Positions 31,961 to 41,043 are shown, numbered from the stretch's first letter. The stretch: 42,170 nucleotides of DNA from Rhodobacter sp. (GCA_013821825.1 PNJK01000028.1:1-42170); one strand, 5' to 3'. Notes: generated by a model from the sequence alone, not told the origin. Numbers and translations are program-made.

Positions 31961-32092
31961 GCATGTCTCCTTGCGCCACTGTTGCGAGGCCGGGACCCGT
32001 TGTCAAATCGGCGGAATGGTCGGCGGACCCTTTCGGCGCCCGGCAAAGCCGCTATGCTGCGCCTGCCGACCGACGTTCGAACCACCCCGCAT

Positions 32093-32178
<86 letters not shown>

Positions 32179-32770
32179 AAAGCATTCGGAAAAGTCTTTT
32201 GAATTAATATGTTGCCTGCATTCCTTTCTTATCCCACCCCCCAATTGTCTCCCCTTTGCCGCTCGTTTGGACCTTGCGGACGTGTCCAAGCAGTCCGGCA
32301 TTGATAAACAGCCCGGTCACCTATTTCTTGCTCTCCGCCCGGAGTGGCCGACAAACCGGACACTCTCGCTCCTCTCCGGTCGCCCACCTGCGGTGCCTCA
32401 GAACCATGTAGATTTACCTTCTCGCGCGCAAATTGACCGGTTGCCATGCCGCCATTCCGCTGATGTTTGCCGACGCTGACTGCAAAGGCGTAGCACGGCG
32501 AAGATGATACCAGGCAAGATCGATCGCCCGTGATGCCGGCAGGCACCTGGCTGGTCGCCTGTTCTCCCGAAGCAGCGAACGGTCGCGCTTTCCGCGCAAG
32601 CATCGGCCAAGGTGAGGGACGACCGCGGCCCAACGATCAAGCAGGGAAGCAATATGCTCAATCATCTGGTGACCGATGGCGTTGTGCATCCTGTTGATCT
32701 ACCGGCCGCAAAGCACTTCGACGCACATGGGCACTTCGATGAAACGTCATTTCAGGCAGCGCGGATTTCC
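32179..32770. other. 592-base region without a recognised gene
   Basis: Between tRNA-Leu and the LysR gene. Several open frames exist on both strands but none resembles a known protein or has convincing codon use. A small frame with weak AGGGA, 32654-32782 (+, 42 codons, starting MLNHLVTDGVVHP), would overlap the end of the LysR gene in antisense; support is low. The composition is less GC-biased than the surrounding genes. It may be a decayed element beside the tRNA, but no integrase fragment or repeated tRNA end was seen. Confidence 0.45.
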
Positions 32771-33676
32771 TTAGCTACCTGATCCAAGGGCAGTTGTAAT
32801 GAAGTTCCGGAACACTTGCGCCGAGGCTGAGAGTGGTATGGCATTGGGCCATGTCAGTCCCACATCCATTGAGGGCACTGGTTCGACTGTCTGGCGCTGT
32901 TCGATCCTTTGGCCTTCCAGCGACCATGGCCGGTAGACCATGTCCGAGAGGATCGTCACCCCCATGCCCGCGGCCACCATGGAGCGGACGGCCTCCACGG
33001 AGGACGTGCTGAACACCACCTCGGGCACAAGCCCATAATGATCCCAGTAGCGGCCGGCGGTGCGGCTGGCCTCGTCCACGGTCAGCATCACATAGGGTTC
33101 GCGGGCGACATCGGCCAAAGTGATCTGGGTTTTGCTCAGGAGGTGATGGTCAGACGGCAGCCACAGCCGCCGCCGTGACCGGAACAGCGTTTCCGAGGCA
33201 AGATCGCCAACATTGGCGAGGTTGGAGGTCAGCATCACCGCAAGGTCAAGCCCGCCGCTGACCAGCGCATTCTCGATGGCCGCGCGTGGCTGTTCGGAAA
33301 GTTCAAGCATGATGCCGGGGTAGATCCGGCGAAAGGCAGCGTAATGGCGTGCCATGAAATATCCTGCGACCGTATAAGTCAGGCCCAGGCGCAGCCGCCC
33401 GGATACTTGTGTCTCCTCACCCAAGGGGCTGCGCGTGGCCTCTTCCACCGCCGAGATGATCGCCTTGGCCCGCGACAGGAACCGCGCGCCCTGCGGGGTG
33501 ACCGAGACCCCGGTGGCGCTGCGCGTCAGAAGTCGCGCGCCCAAGCTTGCCTCCAGGCTTTGGATGCCCGTCGTCACGGCGGACTGCGAGATGTTCAGTT
33601 CCATGGCCGCATGGCTGACCTGTCCGGTTTCCGCGGCGGCAATGAAATAGCGCATGTGTTTGAGGGTCAGGGACAT
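32771..33676 (-). CDS. LysR family transcriptional regulator
   Basis: A 301-residue LTTR with the N-terminal winged helix (MSLTLKHMRYFIAAAETGQV, AAMELNISQSAVTTGIQSLE, about 1-50), a linker helix, and a periplasmic-binding-type effector domain from about 90 (GRLRLGLTYTVAGYF). It is divergent from pxpA with a 109-base AT-rich gap, so it most likely controls the pxpA-accC-pxpBC operon in response to a pathway substrate. AAGG lies before ATG 33676. Confidence 0.9.
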   Translation of the reverse strand: MSLTLKHMRYFIAAAETGQVSHAAMELNISQSAVTTGIQSLEASLGARLLTRSATGVSVTPQGARFLSRAKAIISAVEEATRSPLGEETQVSGRLRLGLTYTVAGYFMARHYAAFRRIYPGIMLELSEQPRAAIENALVSGGLDLAVMLTSNLANVGDLASETLFRSRRRLWLPSDHHLLSKTQITLADVAREPYVMLTVDEASRTAGRYWDHYGLVPEVVFSTSSVEAVRSMVAAGMGVTILSDMVYRPWSLEGQRIEQRQTVEPVPSMDVGLTWPNAIPLSASAQVFRNFITTALGSGS

Positions 33677-33785
33677 GGTCGATGCCTTATCAAGAATCTA
33701 GATATCGTATTGCAGAATTTCATATTTGAAAATGAAGCCGACTCGGTCCAGCCTCGTGTCAATTCGAACAACTTCGGGGGATGCG
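33677..33785. promoter_or_regulatory. Divergent LysR/pxpA control region
   Basis: AT-rich island at 33690-33745 within GC-rich flanks. It contains the palindrome ATCTAGAT (33696-33703) and several T-N11-A arrangements that would suit a LysR box. Boundaries and the binding site are not defined by sequence alone. Confidence 0.45.
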
Positions 33786-34508
33786 ATGCCAGTCACGGTG
33801 AACTGTGACATGGGCGAAAGCTATGGGCTTTGGCGCATGGGCGACGACGCGGGACTGATGCCCCTGATCCACATCGCCAATGTCGCCTGCGGCTTTCACG
33901 CCAGCGACTTCGACCACATGCGCGCGACTGTGCGTCTGGCGAAAAAGCACGGCGTCAAGGTGGGCGCGCATCCCAGCCTGCCCGACCTGCAGGGCTTTGG
34001 CCGGCGCGAAATGAAGATGGGCCGCGAGGAAATGGCCAACTGCCTGATCTATCAGATCGGTGCCTTGACCGGATTCCTGCGCGCCGAGGGGGTGGAACTG
34101 AACCACATCAAGCCCCACGGCAGCCTCTACGGCATGGCCGCGCGGCAGGAGGATATTGCGAACGCGGTTTGCGATGCGGCCGATGTGTTCAAGGTGCCGC
34201 TTCTGGGCATGACCGGCACCTTGCACGAAAAGATCTACCCTGCCCGCGGGCATGGCTTTGTCGCCGAGTTCTATGCCGATCTCGAATATCGCACCGACGG
34301 CAGCCTGATCGTGACGCGCGAGCATGACGCCAAGGACCCTGCGCTTATGGCCGCGCGCTGCTTGCGGGCGATCAGGGAAGGCAAGGGCACGGCCACGGAT
34401 GGGTCGGACATCTCCGTGCGTTGCGACAGCATCTGCATCCATTCCGACACGCCGAACGCCATCGACATCGCCCGCGCCGTGCGCGCCGCCGTTCAACCCT
34501 ATACCTGA
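33786..34508 (+). CDS. pxpA: LamB/YcsF family protein, 5-oxoprolinase subunit A
   Basis: A 240-residue cytosolic protein of the LamB/YcsF family. The N-terminal VNCDMGESYGLW, IANVACGFHASDFDHMR, KVGAHPSLPDLQGFGRRE and LNHIKPHGSLYG blocks are the family's metal/substrate-site signature. In E. coli PxpA works with PxpB and PxpC to open 5-oxoproline to glutamate with ATP. Here it begins an operon that also encodes a biotin carrier and a biotin carboxylase, so the true substrate may differ. ATG 33786 sits after GGGGG; an earlier ATG at 33726 falls in the AT-rich control region. Confidence 0.9.
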   Translation: MPVTVNCDMGESYGLWRMGDDAGLMPLIHIANVACGFHASDFDHMRATVRLAKKHGVKVGAHPSLPDLQGFGRREMKMGREEMANCLIYQIGALTGFLRAEGVELNHIKPHGSLYGMAARQEDIANAVCDAADVFKVPLLGMTGTLHEKIYPARGHGFVAEFYADLEYRTDGSLIVTREHDAKDPALMAARCLRAIREGKGTATDGSDISVRCDSICIHSDTPNAIDIARAVRAAVQPYT

Positions 34509-34517
34509 GAGGTTCCC

Positions 34518-34751
34518 ATGGCCCAGATCCACTCGCCGCTTCCCGGCACCTTCTACCGCTCTTCTGCCCCCGACAAGCCGCCCTTCAAGGCCGATGGCGA
34601 TGCGGTTGCAGCGGGAGATGTGATCGGCCTCATCGAAGTGATGAAGTCCTTCCACGAGGTGAAGTCCGAGATCGCGGGCAAGAACATCCGCTTTGAATGC
34701 GACAATGAGGAACCGGTGATGGCGGGCATGGTTCTGGCGCAGGTGGATTGA
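34518..34751 (+). CDS. Stand-alone biotinyl carrier domain (BCCP-like)
   Basis: A 77-residue protein, essentially a single biotinyl/lipoyl domain. The biotin-site Lys is K43 in LIEVMKSFHEV (family pattern E-x-M-K). It lacks the Pro/Ala-rich N-terminal half of housekeeping AccB, so it is a dedicated carrier. It should shuttle carboxybiotin between the biotin carboxylase encoded next and the PxpB/PxpC carboxyltransferase-like pair. Its stop overlaps the next ATG by one base (TGATG). GAGAGG precedes ATG 34518. Confidence 0.88.
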   Translation: MAQIHSPLPGTFYRSSAPDKPPFKADGDAVAAGDVIGLIEVMKSFHEVKSEIAGKNIRFECDNEEPVMAGMVLAQVD

Positions 34752-36127
34752 TGCTGAAGAAGCTTCTGGTCGCCAATCGGGGGGAGATTGCCGTACGGGT
34801 GATCCGCGCGGCGCAGGACCTTGGGATTGCAACCGTCGCCGTCTATTCGGATGCCGACCGCGATGCCCTGCACGTGCAGATTGCTGATGAGGCCGCGAAT
34901 ATCGGCCCGCCCGCGGCGAAGAAAAGCTATCTCAACGTCGCCAACATCCTGAAAGCCGCGGCTGATACCGGCTGTGATGCGGTGCATCCCGGCTACGGCT
35001 TTCTGGCCGAGAACGCCGATTTCGCCGATGCCTGTGCTGGCGCTGGACTGGCCTTTGTCGGCCCTTCGGGCGACGCGATCCGCACCATGGGCGACAAGGT
35101 TGCCGCCCGCTCTGCCGCGCATGCCGCTGGCGTCCCGGTGGTGCCGGGCTCGCTGGGGCGGATCGGCTCGATCGACGAGGCGCGGCATATCCTGATCGAC
35201 ACCGGGTTTCCGGTGATGATCAAGGCCGCCGCGGGGGGCGGGGGCCGGGGCATCCGGATCGCGAATGATCTGGCCGAGTTCGAAGCCGCCTTTCCCCAAG
35301 CCGCCGCCGAGGCGCTGGCGGCCTTCGGCGACGGCGGGCTCTACATGGAAAAGGTCATCGCAAAGGCGCGGCATATCGAAGTGCAGGTGTTGGGCGATGG
35401 CAGGGACGCCGTGCATTGCTTTGAACGCGAATGCAGCCTGCAACGCCGCCGTCAGAAAGTCTGGGAAGAGGCGCCTTCCCGCGCCCTCTCGCCCCGCATC
35501 CGCGACGAGCTTTGCGCCAGCGCCGTTCGGCTGACCCGGGCTGTTGGTTACTCGGGCGCGGGCACCATCGAGTATCTTTATGACGACGAAGCCGACCGCT
35601 TCTACTTCATCGAGATGAACACCCGCATTCAGGTGGAACATCCCGTCACCGAGATGATCACCGGCATCGACCTTGTGGCCGAGATGCTGCGCATCGCCGG
35701 GGGCGAGCCGCTGCGGCTGCGCCAATCCGACATCATCCCGCGCGGCCATGCCATCGAAGTGCGCCTGAACGCCGAAGACCCCAGCCGCGATTTCGCGCCC
35801 TTCCCGGGCACGGTTTCGGCGCTTCGGGTGCCCGGCGGACCGGGAGTGCGGTTCGAGTCGATGCTCTATGCCGGCTACACCGTGCCGCCGTTCTACGACT
35901 CGCTTCTGGCCAAGCTGGTGGTCCATGCCGAAACCCGCGAGGCCGCGATCACCCGCCTTGTCCGCGCCCTTTCGGAAACCCGCATCGAGGGCCTGCGCAC
36001 CACCAAACCGCTGTTTCTGGCGCTGGCCAAAGATGACGCGGTCAAGGCCAACGCCGTTCACACCCGCTGGCTGGAAGGCTGGCTGGCAACCCATTCCTCC
36101 CGGCTGGTGCCGGAACTGGAACCATAG
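34751..36127 (+). CDS. accC: Biotin carboxylase subunit
   Basis: A 458-residue ATP-grasp enzyme that carboxylates biotin on the carrier with bicarbonate and ATP. Motifs: KKLLVANRGEIAVRVIRAAQ, HPGYGFLAENADFA, K116 in GDKVAAR, the glycine loop KAAAGGGGRGI (158-168), RHIEVQVLGDG, ERECSLQRRRQKVWEEAPS, and FIEMNTRIQVEHPVTEMITG. Length matches AccC. It is embedded between pxpA/BCCP and pxpB/C rather than beside accB or accA, so it likely serves this operon and not fatty-acid synthesis. Start ATG 34751, coupled to the upstream stop. Confidence 0.93.
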   Translation: MLKKLLVANRGEIAVRVIRAAQDLGIATVAVYSDADRDALHVQIADEAANIGPPAAKKSYLNVANILKAAADTGCDAVHPGYGFLAENADFADACAGAGLAFVGPSGDAIRTMGDKVAARSAAHAAGVPVVPGSLGRIGSIDEARHILIDTGFPVMIKAAAGGGGRGIRIANDLAEFEAAFPQAAAEALAAFGDGGLYMEKVIAKARHIEVQVLGDGRDAVHCFERECSLQRRRQKVWEEAPSRALSPRIRDELCASAVRLTRAVGYSGAGTIEYLYDDEADRFYFIEMNTRIQVEHPVTEMITGIDLVAEMLRIAGGEPLRLRQSDIIPRGHAIEVRLNAEDPSRDFAPFPGTVSALRVPGGPGVRFESMLYAGYTVPPFYDSLLAKLVVHAETREAAITRLVRALSETRIEGLRTTKPLFLALAKDDAVKANAVHTRWLEGWLATHSSRLVPELEP

Positions 36128-36135
36128 GAGGGACC

Positions 36136-37011
36136 ATGTCGATCCGATTCAGCTTTGGGGGCGACGAGCACATCTTCGCGGAAGTCAGCGAGGAAATGTC
36201 GCTTGAGGCCTTCTTCACCTCGCTGTCGATGACCAACGCGGTCAAGGCAGCGGGCATCAAGGGCGTGACCGAGATTTGCCCGGCCAACGCCAGTTTCCAG
36301 ATCAAATTCGACCCGGACCGCATCCTCCCAAGCGATCTGATGAAGGAATTGCAGTCGATGGAAGGGGCGGCGTCCAAGTCGGATGCCAGCTTGCAGACCC
36401 GGATCATGGAAATCCCGGTGCTCTATCAAGACCCCTGGACGCACGAGACCCTGATGCGGTTCCGCGAGCGCCACCAGAACCCCAATGCGACGGACCTCGA
36501 ATATGCCGCCGAGGTGAACGGGCTGGGCACGGTCGAGAACTTCATCAAGGCCCATTCCAGCCAGCCCTGGTTCGTCTCGATGGTGGGCTTCGTGGCCGGG
36601 CTGCCATTTCTGTATCAGATGGTGGAAAGGAAGCGGCAGTTGCAGGTGCCGAAGTACCTGCGCCCCCGCACCGACACACCGAAGCTGACCATTGGCCACG
36701 GTGGCTGCTTTAGCTGCATCTACTCGGTGCGTGGCGCGGGCGGCTACCAGATGTTCGGCGTCACGCCCATGCCGATCTATGACCCGACCCAAAAAGTCAG
36801 CTACCTGCAGGACGAGATGTGCCTCTTCAAACCGGGCGACATCGTGAAATGGAAGCCCGTCACCCGCGATGAATACGACGCCGCGATCGAGGCGGTGGAG
36901 GCCAATCGCTTTGAGCCGGTGATCCGCCCCGCCACCTTCAGCCTGACCGCATTCAACAAGGATATGGCGGGCACCAACGCCAGGCTGATGGAGGCTTTGA
37001 ATGGCCGTTAA
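36136..37011 (+). CDS. pxpB: PxpB/KipI-type carboxyltransferase subunit (AHS1 domain)
   Basis: A 291-residue protein of the AHS1/KipI family, longer than E. coli PxpB (about 218). The core PVLYQDPWTHETL and WFVSMVGFVAGLPFLYQM, and GHGGCFSCIYSVRGAGGYQMFG match the family's cyclophilin-like active half. KipI plus KipA domains make the carboxyltransferase part of urea carboxylase, and also the PxpBC pair. The N-terminal 85 residues are extra. Start ATG 36136, 8 bases after the accC stop; the 3' end overlaps pxpC by 11 bases. Confidence 0.88.
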   Translation: MSIRFSFGGDEHIFAEVSEEMSLEAFFTSLSMTNAVKAAGIKGVTEICPANASFQIKFDPDRILPSDLMKELQSMEGAASKSDASLQTRIMEIPVLYQDPWTHETLMRFRERHQNPNATDLEYAAEVNGLGTVENFIKAHSSQPWFVSMVGFVAGLPFLYQMVERKRQLQVPKYLRPRTDTPKLTIGHGGCFSCIYSVRGAGGYQMFGVTPMPIYDPTQKVSYLQDEMCLFKPGDIVKWKPVTRDEYDAAIEAVEANRFEPVIRPATFSLTAFNKDMAGTNARLMEALNGR

Positions 37012-37969
37012 TGTCATTTCTCCCGGTCTCTCGACCACCGTGCAAGACCTTGGCCGGCCCGGTTACTATCACCTCGGCATTCCGATCTCGGGCGGGATGG
37101 ACCGTTTCGCCTTGCGCGCTGCCAACATGCTGGTCGGCAATGACGAAGGGGCCGCCGTGCTGGAAGCCGTCTTCATGGGGCCGGAGCTCGAGTTTACCTC
37201 GGCCGCGACCGTGGCTGTCACGGGGGGTGATCTGCCGCCGAAACTGAACGGCGACGAGCGCAACACCTGGGAGGCCTTCCCGGTCAAGGCTGGGGATCGG
37301 CTGTCTTTCGGCTATCTCAAATCCGGCGCGCGGGCCTATATCGCGGTCTCGGGCGGCATTGATGTGCCGATGAAACTCGGCTCGCGGTCCACCTATACGC
37401 TGGGAGCCTTGGGCGGTCACGAAGGGCGGGCGCTGAAGGCGGGCGACAGCCTGCCCCTCGGCAAGGGCGCGGGCGGCAAGGGGGCGGTCCCGGCCAACCT
37501 GCGGCGGATGCCGGGAAATCCTGCGGAATTGCGCATGCTGCCGGGGCTTTACTGGCACCGGATCACCGCAGCCGCCGGAAAGCAGTTCTTTGCCGATACC
37601 TGGAAAGTGGCGCCCGAGGCCGACCGCATCGGCTATCGCTTCAAGGGCGGCACGGCGCTGGACTTCGTGCCGCGCGAACAGCCCTTTGGCGCAGGCTCGA
37701 ACCCGTCGAACATCGTGGACGCCTGCTATCCCTATGGCTCGATCCAGGTGCCGGGCGGGACGGAACCGATTGTGCTGCACCGCGACGCGGTGTCGGGCGG
37801 CGGCTACATGATGCTCGGCTGCGTGATCAGCGCCGACATGGACCTGATCGGCCAGCTGCAGCCGCATTCCCCGGCGCGGTTCGTCGAGGTGTCGATGGAT
37901 CAGGCGCTGGCCGCCCGCGCCGACCGGCTGGCCGCCCTTGGCCGCTTGCGAGGGCATCTGGGGCGGTGA
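37001..37969 (+). CDS. pxpC: PxpC/KipA-type carboxyltransferase subunit (AHS2 domain)
   Basis: A 322-residue protein of the AHS2/KipA family: VISPGLSTTVQDLGRPGYYHLGI at the start, SGGMDRFALRAANMLVGNDEGAAVLE, then AYIAVSGGIDVPMKLGSRSTYTLGALGGHEGRALKAGD and GGYMMLGCVISADMDLIGQ. Such proteins pair with AHS1 partners. It starts inside the 3' end of pxpB (ATG 37001), an overlap of 11 bases. It is the last gene of this operon and is followed by a cruciform-like element. Confidence 0.9.
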   Translation: MAVNVISPGLSTTVQDLGRPGYYHLGIPISGGMDRFALRAANMLVGNDEGAAVLEAVFMGPELEFTSAATVAVTGGDLPPKLNGDERNTWEAFPVKAGDRLSFGYLKSGARAYIAVSGGIDVPMKLGSRSTYTLGALGGHEGRALKAGDSLPLGKGAGGKGAVPANLRRMPGNPAELRMLPGLYWHRITAAAGKQFFADTWKVAPEADRIGYRFKGGTALDFVPREQPFGAGSNPSNIVDACYPYGSIQVPGGTEPIVLHRDAVSGGGYMMLGCVISADMDLIGQLQPHSPARFVEVSMDQALAARADRLAALGRLRGHLGR

Positions 37970-37979
37970 TGGGAAGGAT

Positions 37980-38047
37980 CGCTCATCCTGCGCCTTTGGC
38001 TTCTCTTCGCTACGAAGCGAAGGGCGCACGAAGTGCGACGATGAGCG
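37980..38047. terminator. Branched inverted-repeat element between pxpC and the AraC gene
   Basis: Outer arms CGCTCATC (37980-37987) and GATGAGCG (38040-38047); next TGCGCC (37989-37994) with GGCGCA (38023-38028); inner CTTCGCT (38005-38011) with AGCGAAG (38016-38022); and a side hairpin CGCAC-GAA-GTGCG. It sits between convergent genes and could terminate in both directions. Confidence 0.55.
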
Positions 38048-38052
38048 GCGCT

Positions 38053-38997
38053 TCAGGATCGCCCGCGCGCCTCTTTCGGGGTCAACCCGAAGCGGGCACG
38101 GAAGGCGCGGGAAAACTGCGCCTGATCGGTGAAGCCGCGCGCATAGGCGATCTCGCCTATGGCGCGGCGGTCGGCGGGGTTTTTCAGGTCTTCCATGGCC
38201 GCCTGCAACCGCGTGTCGCGGATCCATTGGCCCAGCGTCATGTTGGTGTCGCGCAAAAGCTCGTGCAGATAGCGCACCGAAATCCCGCAACCTGCCGCCA
38301 CTTCTTCCGGCCCCAGATCCGGGTCGTCGATATGGCGGCGGACGAAGCTTTCGATCCGCGCCAGATGGGCCGTGCGCACGGACGACTGTCCCGACGTCAG
38401 CACCCGTTCGTCCGCCTGAATGGCCAGCGCCAGCAAATCCACCAGCTGCCTGCCCACAATACTGCGGGTCTCTTCGGTCATGCTGTCATAGCGCGCCGGG
38501 ATCAGGTGAACCATATCGACGAAAAGCCCGTTCGCGCCATTGGTCGCATCGAATTGCAGACTGCAAAAGCGGTCGGGCGCGCGGATGCGACCGCCCAGCA
38601 TTTCCTTCGACAGCTTCATTACCCACAGGTCAGCCTGTTCGGCATGGCTGAACTCGTATGGCTCGTGGCTGCGCTCGATGAAGAAGGCGCCGGGATTGGC
38701 CCGCACTTCCTTGCCGCCTTGCAAGAAGCGCAGTTCGGATTTGGCGGGCAGGGTAACCAGAAACTCCTCCGGCCCCGGTTCGCGGAAATGCTTGGGCAGG
38801 CGGCGGTAGATCAGCGGGTCCGAGGTCAGCCGCGACAGCGACACATCGCCCAGATCCCAGCTGGTCAACTCGCCGTCAAAGGCTTCGGGGCGCTGGAACG
38901 TCAGGTCCAAGGGGAAATAGGTGCGGGCAATGGTGTCATGCCAATGCCGACTGCGCCCCGACACATCAACCCCGCGCGTGGTGATCGTGGACTTCAT
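38053..38997 (-). CDS. AraC family transcriptional regulator
   Basis: A 314-residue regulator. The N-terminal two-thirds is an AraC-binding-like domain (LTFQRPEAFDGELTSWDLGDV, LPAKSELRFLQGGKEVRANPGAFFIERS), and the C-terminal 100 residues hold two helix-turn-helix units (GPEEVAAGCGISVRYLHELL and IGEIAYARGFTDQAQFSRAFRARFG). It is convergent with pxpC and divergent from hyuB, 253 bases away, so it probably controls hyuBA. I chose ATG 38997, 8 bases after GGGGA; ATG 39012 is five codons upstream and also possible. Confidence 0.88.
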   Translation of the reverse strand: MKSTITTRGVDVSGRSRHWHDTIARTYFPLDLTFQRPEAFDGELTSWDLGDVSLSRLTSDPLIYRRLPKHFREPGPEEFLVTLPAKSELRFLQGGKEVRANPGAFFIERSHEPYEFSHAEQADLWVMKLSKEMLGGRIRAPDRFCSLQFDATNGANGLFVDMVHLIPARYDSMTEETRSIVGRQLVDLLALAIQADERVLTSGQSSVRTAHLARIESFVRRHIDDPDLGPEEVAAGCGISVRYLHELLRDTNMTLGQWIRDTRLQAAMEDLKNPADRRAIGEIAYARGFTDQAQFSRAFRARFGLTPKEARGRS

Positions 38998-39250
38998 CGG
39001 CTGGTTCCCCATTTGCTTCAGAAGGCCACGGTCTGCACTTTGTGTAAAGCGGCGCGTTTCCCGCAGCCGGCCGACTGCACGGAAAGACAAAAGCCCGTGC
39101 ATCCGGCGCAAAGACGGAGCGCGCCTGCCGCGCATACGGTCCTTGTCACAAAGGCACAACAGATGCCGCGTGACAGGGAGAGCAATCGATTCGGACGGGC
39201 GATTGGCCCGGGCGATGCCCTTGGCGCGGCCCCAACCGGAGGGCTTCGTA
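38998..39250. promoter_or_regulatory. AraC-hyuB divergent control region
   Basis: About 250 bases without a gene, expected to hold both promoters and AraC half-sites. No clear dyad or consensus box could be picked by eye, apart from the hyuB ribosome site CGGAGGG at 39238-39244. An open frame through it on the plus strand is unlikely to be translated. Confidence 0.4.
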
Positions 39251-41032
39251 GTGGCCAGTAAAGCCAAACCAAAGGTCGAGGTTGACCCCATCACCCTGTC
39301 GGTGGTGCGCGGCATCCTTGAGACGACCCAGCGCGAGATGACGCTCAGTCTGGAGAAAACCGCGCGGTCCAGCGTGTTCAACCTGGCGCATGATTATTCG
39401 ACGGCGCTTTTCAACGCCACACCCGAGATGATCCTGCAAGGGCAGGACATTCCGATCCACCTCGGCTCCTTGATCCCGGCGATGAAGGTGGTGGCGGGAT
39501 ATTTCGAGGGTGACATCCACGAAGGCGACCTGCTGATCCACAACGACCCGGCCTGGGGCGGCAGCCATGCCATTGATACCTGCTTTTACAGGCCGGTGTT
39601 CTGGAAGGGTCGCCTGAAGTACTGGACCGTCTGCAAGGGCCACCTCACCGACATCGGTGGCCCGGTGCCGGCGGGTTACAACCCCAACGCCAAGGAAATC
39701 TATGCCGAATGCCTGCGCATTCCGCCCGTCAAGGTCTGGGACCGGGGGCAGCCGCGCAAGGATGTGCTGAACTTCATCTTCACCAACATGCGGGCGCGGC
39801 GTGATCAGGAAGGCGATTTCAACGCCCTGATCGGGGCCTGTCAGGTGGGCGAACGCGCCCTTCTGGCGATGCTCGAGAAATACGGCGAAGAAACGGTCGA
39901 TGCCTGCATCGAAACCCTGCTGAACATGGCTGAAAAGCAGATGCGCAGCCTGATTGCCGGGGTGCCGGACGGCACCTACGAAGGTAGCGCCATTCTGGAA
40001 GACGCCGGCCACGGCTTTGGCGATTTCGAGATCAAGGCGCGGGTCACCATCACCGGCGACAATTGCCACATCGAAATCTCCAGCCCGCCGCAGATCCCCT
40101 ATTTCATCAACAGCTATGAGGGGAACAGCTATTCCGGCGTCTATCTGGGCCTGATGATGTTCGCCCAGCTGCCGCCCCCCTATAACGAAGGGCTATACCG
40201 CTGCGTCAGCGTGAACATGGGCCCGAAGGGCACGATCTGCAACGCGGCAGAACCTGCGCCCCACATGAACTGCACCACGACGCCGATGGAAACCCTGACT
40301 GACGCCGTGCGGCTGGCCTTTGAAAAGGCGGTTCCGTCGAAGGTTTCGGCAAGCTGGGGTCATGCCAATGGCCTCAACATCGCCGGTTGGGACAAGCGCC
40401 ATGACGAGGAATATGTGACGATGGTGCTGGCCACCATCATCTCGGGCGCAGGCGCCACGCCCTCCCAGGACGGCTGGCACGCCTGCGGGCCGGAGTGCTG
40501 CTTTGGCGCGCTGACCTCGGGTGACGTGGAACTGCTCGAGTATTCCTACCCCATCATCATCCACCGCTATTCGCTGATGACCGACTCTGGCGGCGCGGGC
40601 AAATTCCGCGGCGGCTCAGGCACGGCCTGGGAAGTGGAGCCGCTGAGCGACGACATGACCTTCATCACCTTCGGCGAAGGCCGTCGCATCCCGGCAGTCG
40701 GCGCCGCAGGGGCTGCCAGCACCATGATCGACACCAAGGTGGGCCGTCTGGAACTGGTGGAAGGCGACCGTCAGGAGACCATCCGCGAGAACGTCATCAA
40801 GGTCATCAAGCCCGGTGACCGCGTTACCAACATGAACCCCGGCGGCGGCGGTTATGGCAATCCGATGGAGCGCCCGGTCGAGAAAGTCGTCTGGGATGTG
40901 AAGAACGGGCTCGTTTCCATCGAAGGGGCAAAGGAGGATTACGGCGTCATCATCAAGGACCCGACCACGCTGGACGTGGACATCGCAGCAACATCAGCCC
41001 TGCGCGCCAAACGCGCCGTGGCCGCGAGATAG
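39251..41032 (+). CDS. hyuB: Hydantoinase B/5-oxoprolinase family subunit
   Basis: A 593-residue protein of the HyuB family. KVEVDPITLSVVRGILE at the start, SSVFNLAHDYSTALFNAT, EGDLLIHNDPAWGGSHAID, GHLTDIGGPVPAG and MNPGGGGYGNP near the end are typical. With HyuA it makes enzymes such as N-methylhydantoinase, ATP-dependent 5-oxoprolinase, and acetone or acetophenone carboxylases. The strong CGGAGGG before GTG 39251 sets the start; longer in-frame starts from 38921 run through the regulator's leader. It precedes hyuA by 11 bases. Confidence 0.92.
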   Translation: MASKAKPKVEVDPITLSVVRGILETTQREMTLSLEKTARSSVFNLAHDYSTALFNATPEMILQGQDIPIHLGSLIPAMKVVAGYFEGDIHEGDLLIHNDPAWGGSHAIDTCFYRPVFWKGRLKYWTVCKGHLTDIGGPVPAGYNPNAKEIYAECLRIPPVKVWDRGQPRKDVLNFIFTNMRARRDQEGDFNALIGACQVGERALLAMLEKYGEETVDACIETLLNMAEKQMRSLIAGVPDGTYEGSAILEDAGHGFGDFEIKARVTITGDNCHIEISSPPQIPYFINSYEGNSYSGVYLGLMMFAQLPPPYNEGLYRCVSVNMGPKGTICNAAEPAPHMNCTTTPMETLTDAVRLAFEKAVPSKVSASWGHANGLNIAGWDKRHDEEYVTMVLATIISGAGATPSQDGWHACGPECCFGALTSGDVELLEYSYPIIIHRYSLMTDSGGAGKFRGGSGTAWEVEPLSDDMTFITFGEGRRIPAVGAAGAASTMIDTKVGRLELVEGDRQETIRENVIKVIKPGDRVTNMNPGGGGYGNPMERPVEKVVWDVKNGLVSIEGAKEDYGVIIKDPTTLDVDIAATSALRAKRAVAAR

Positions 41033-41043
41033 GGGGACATGAG

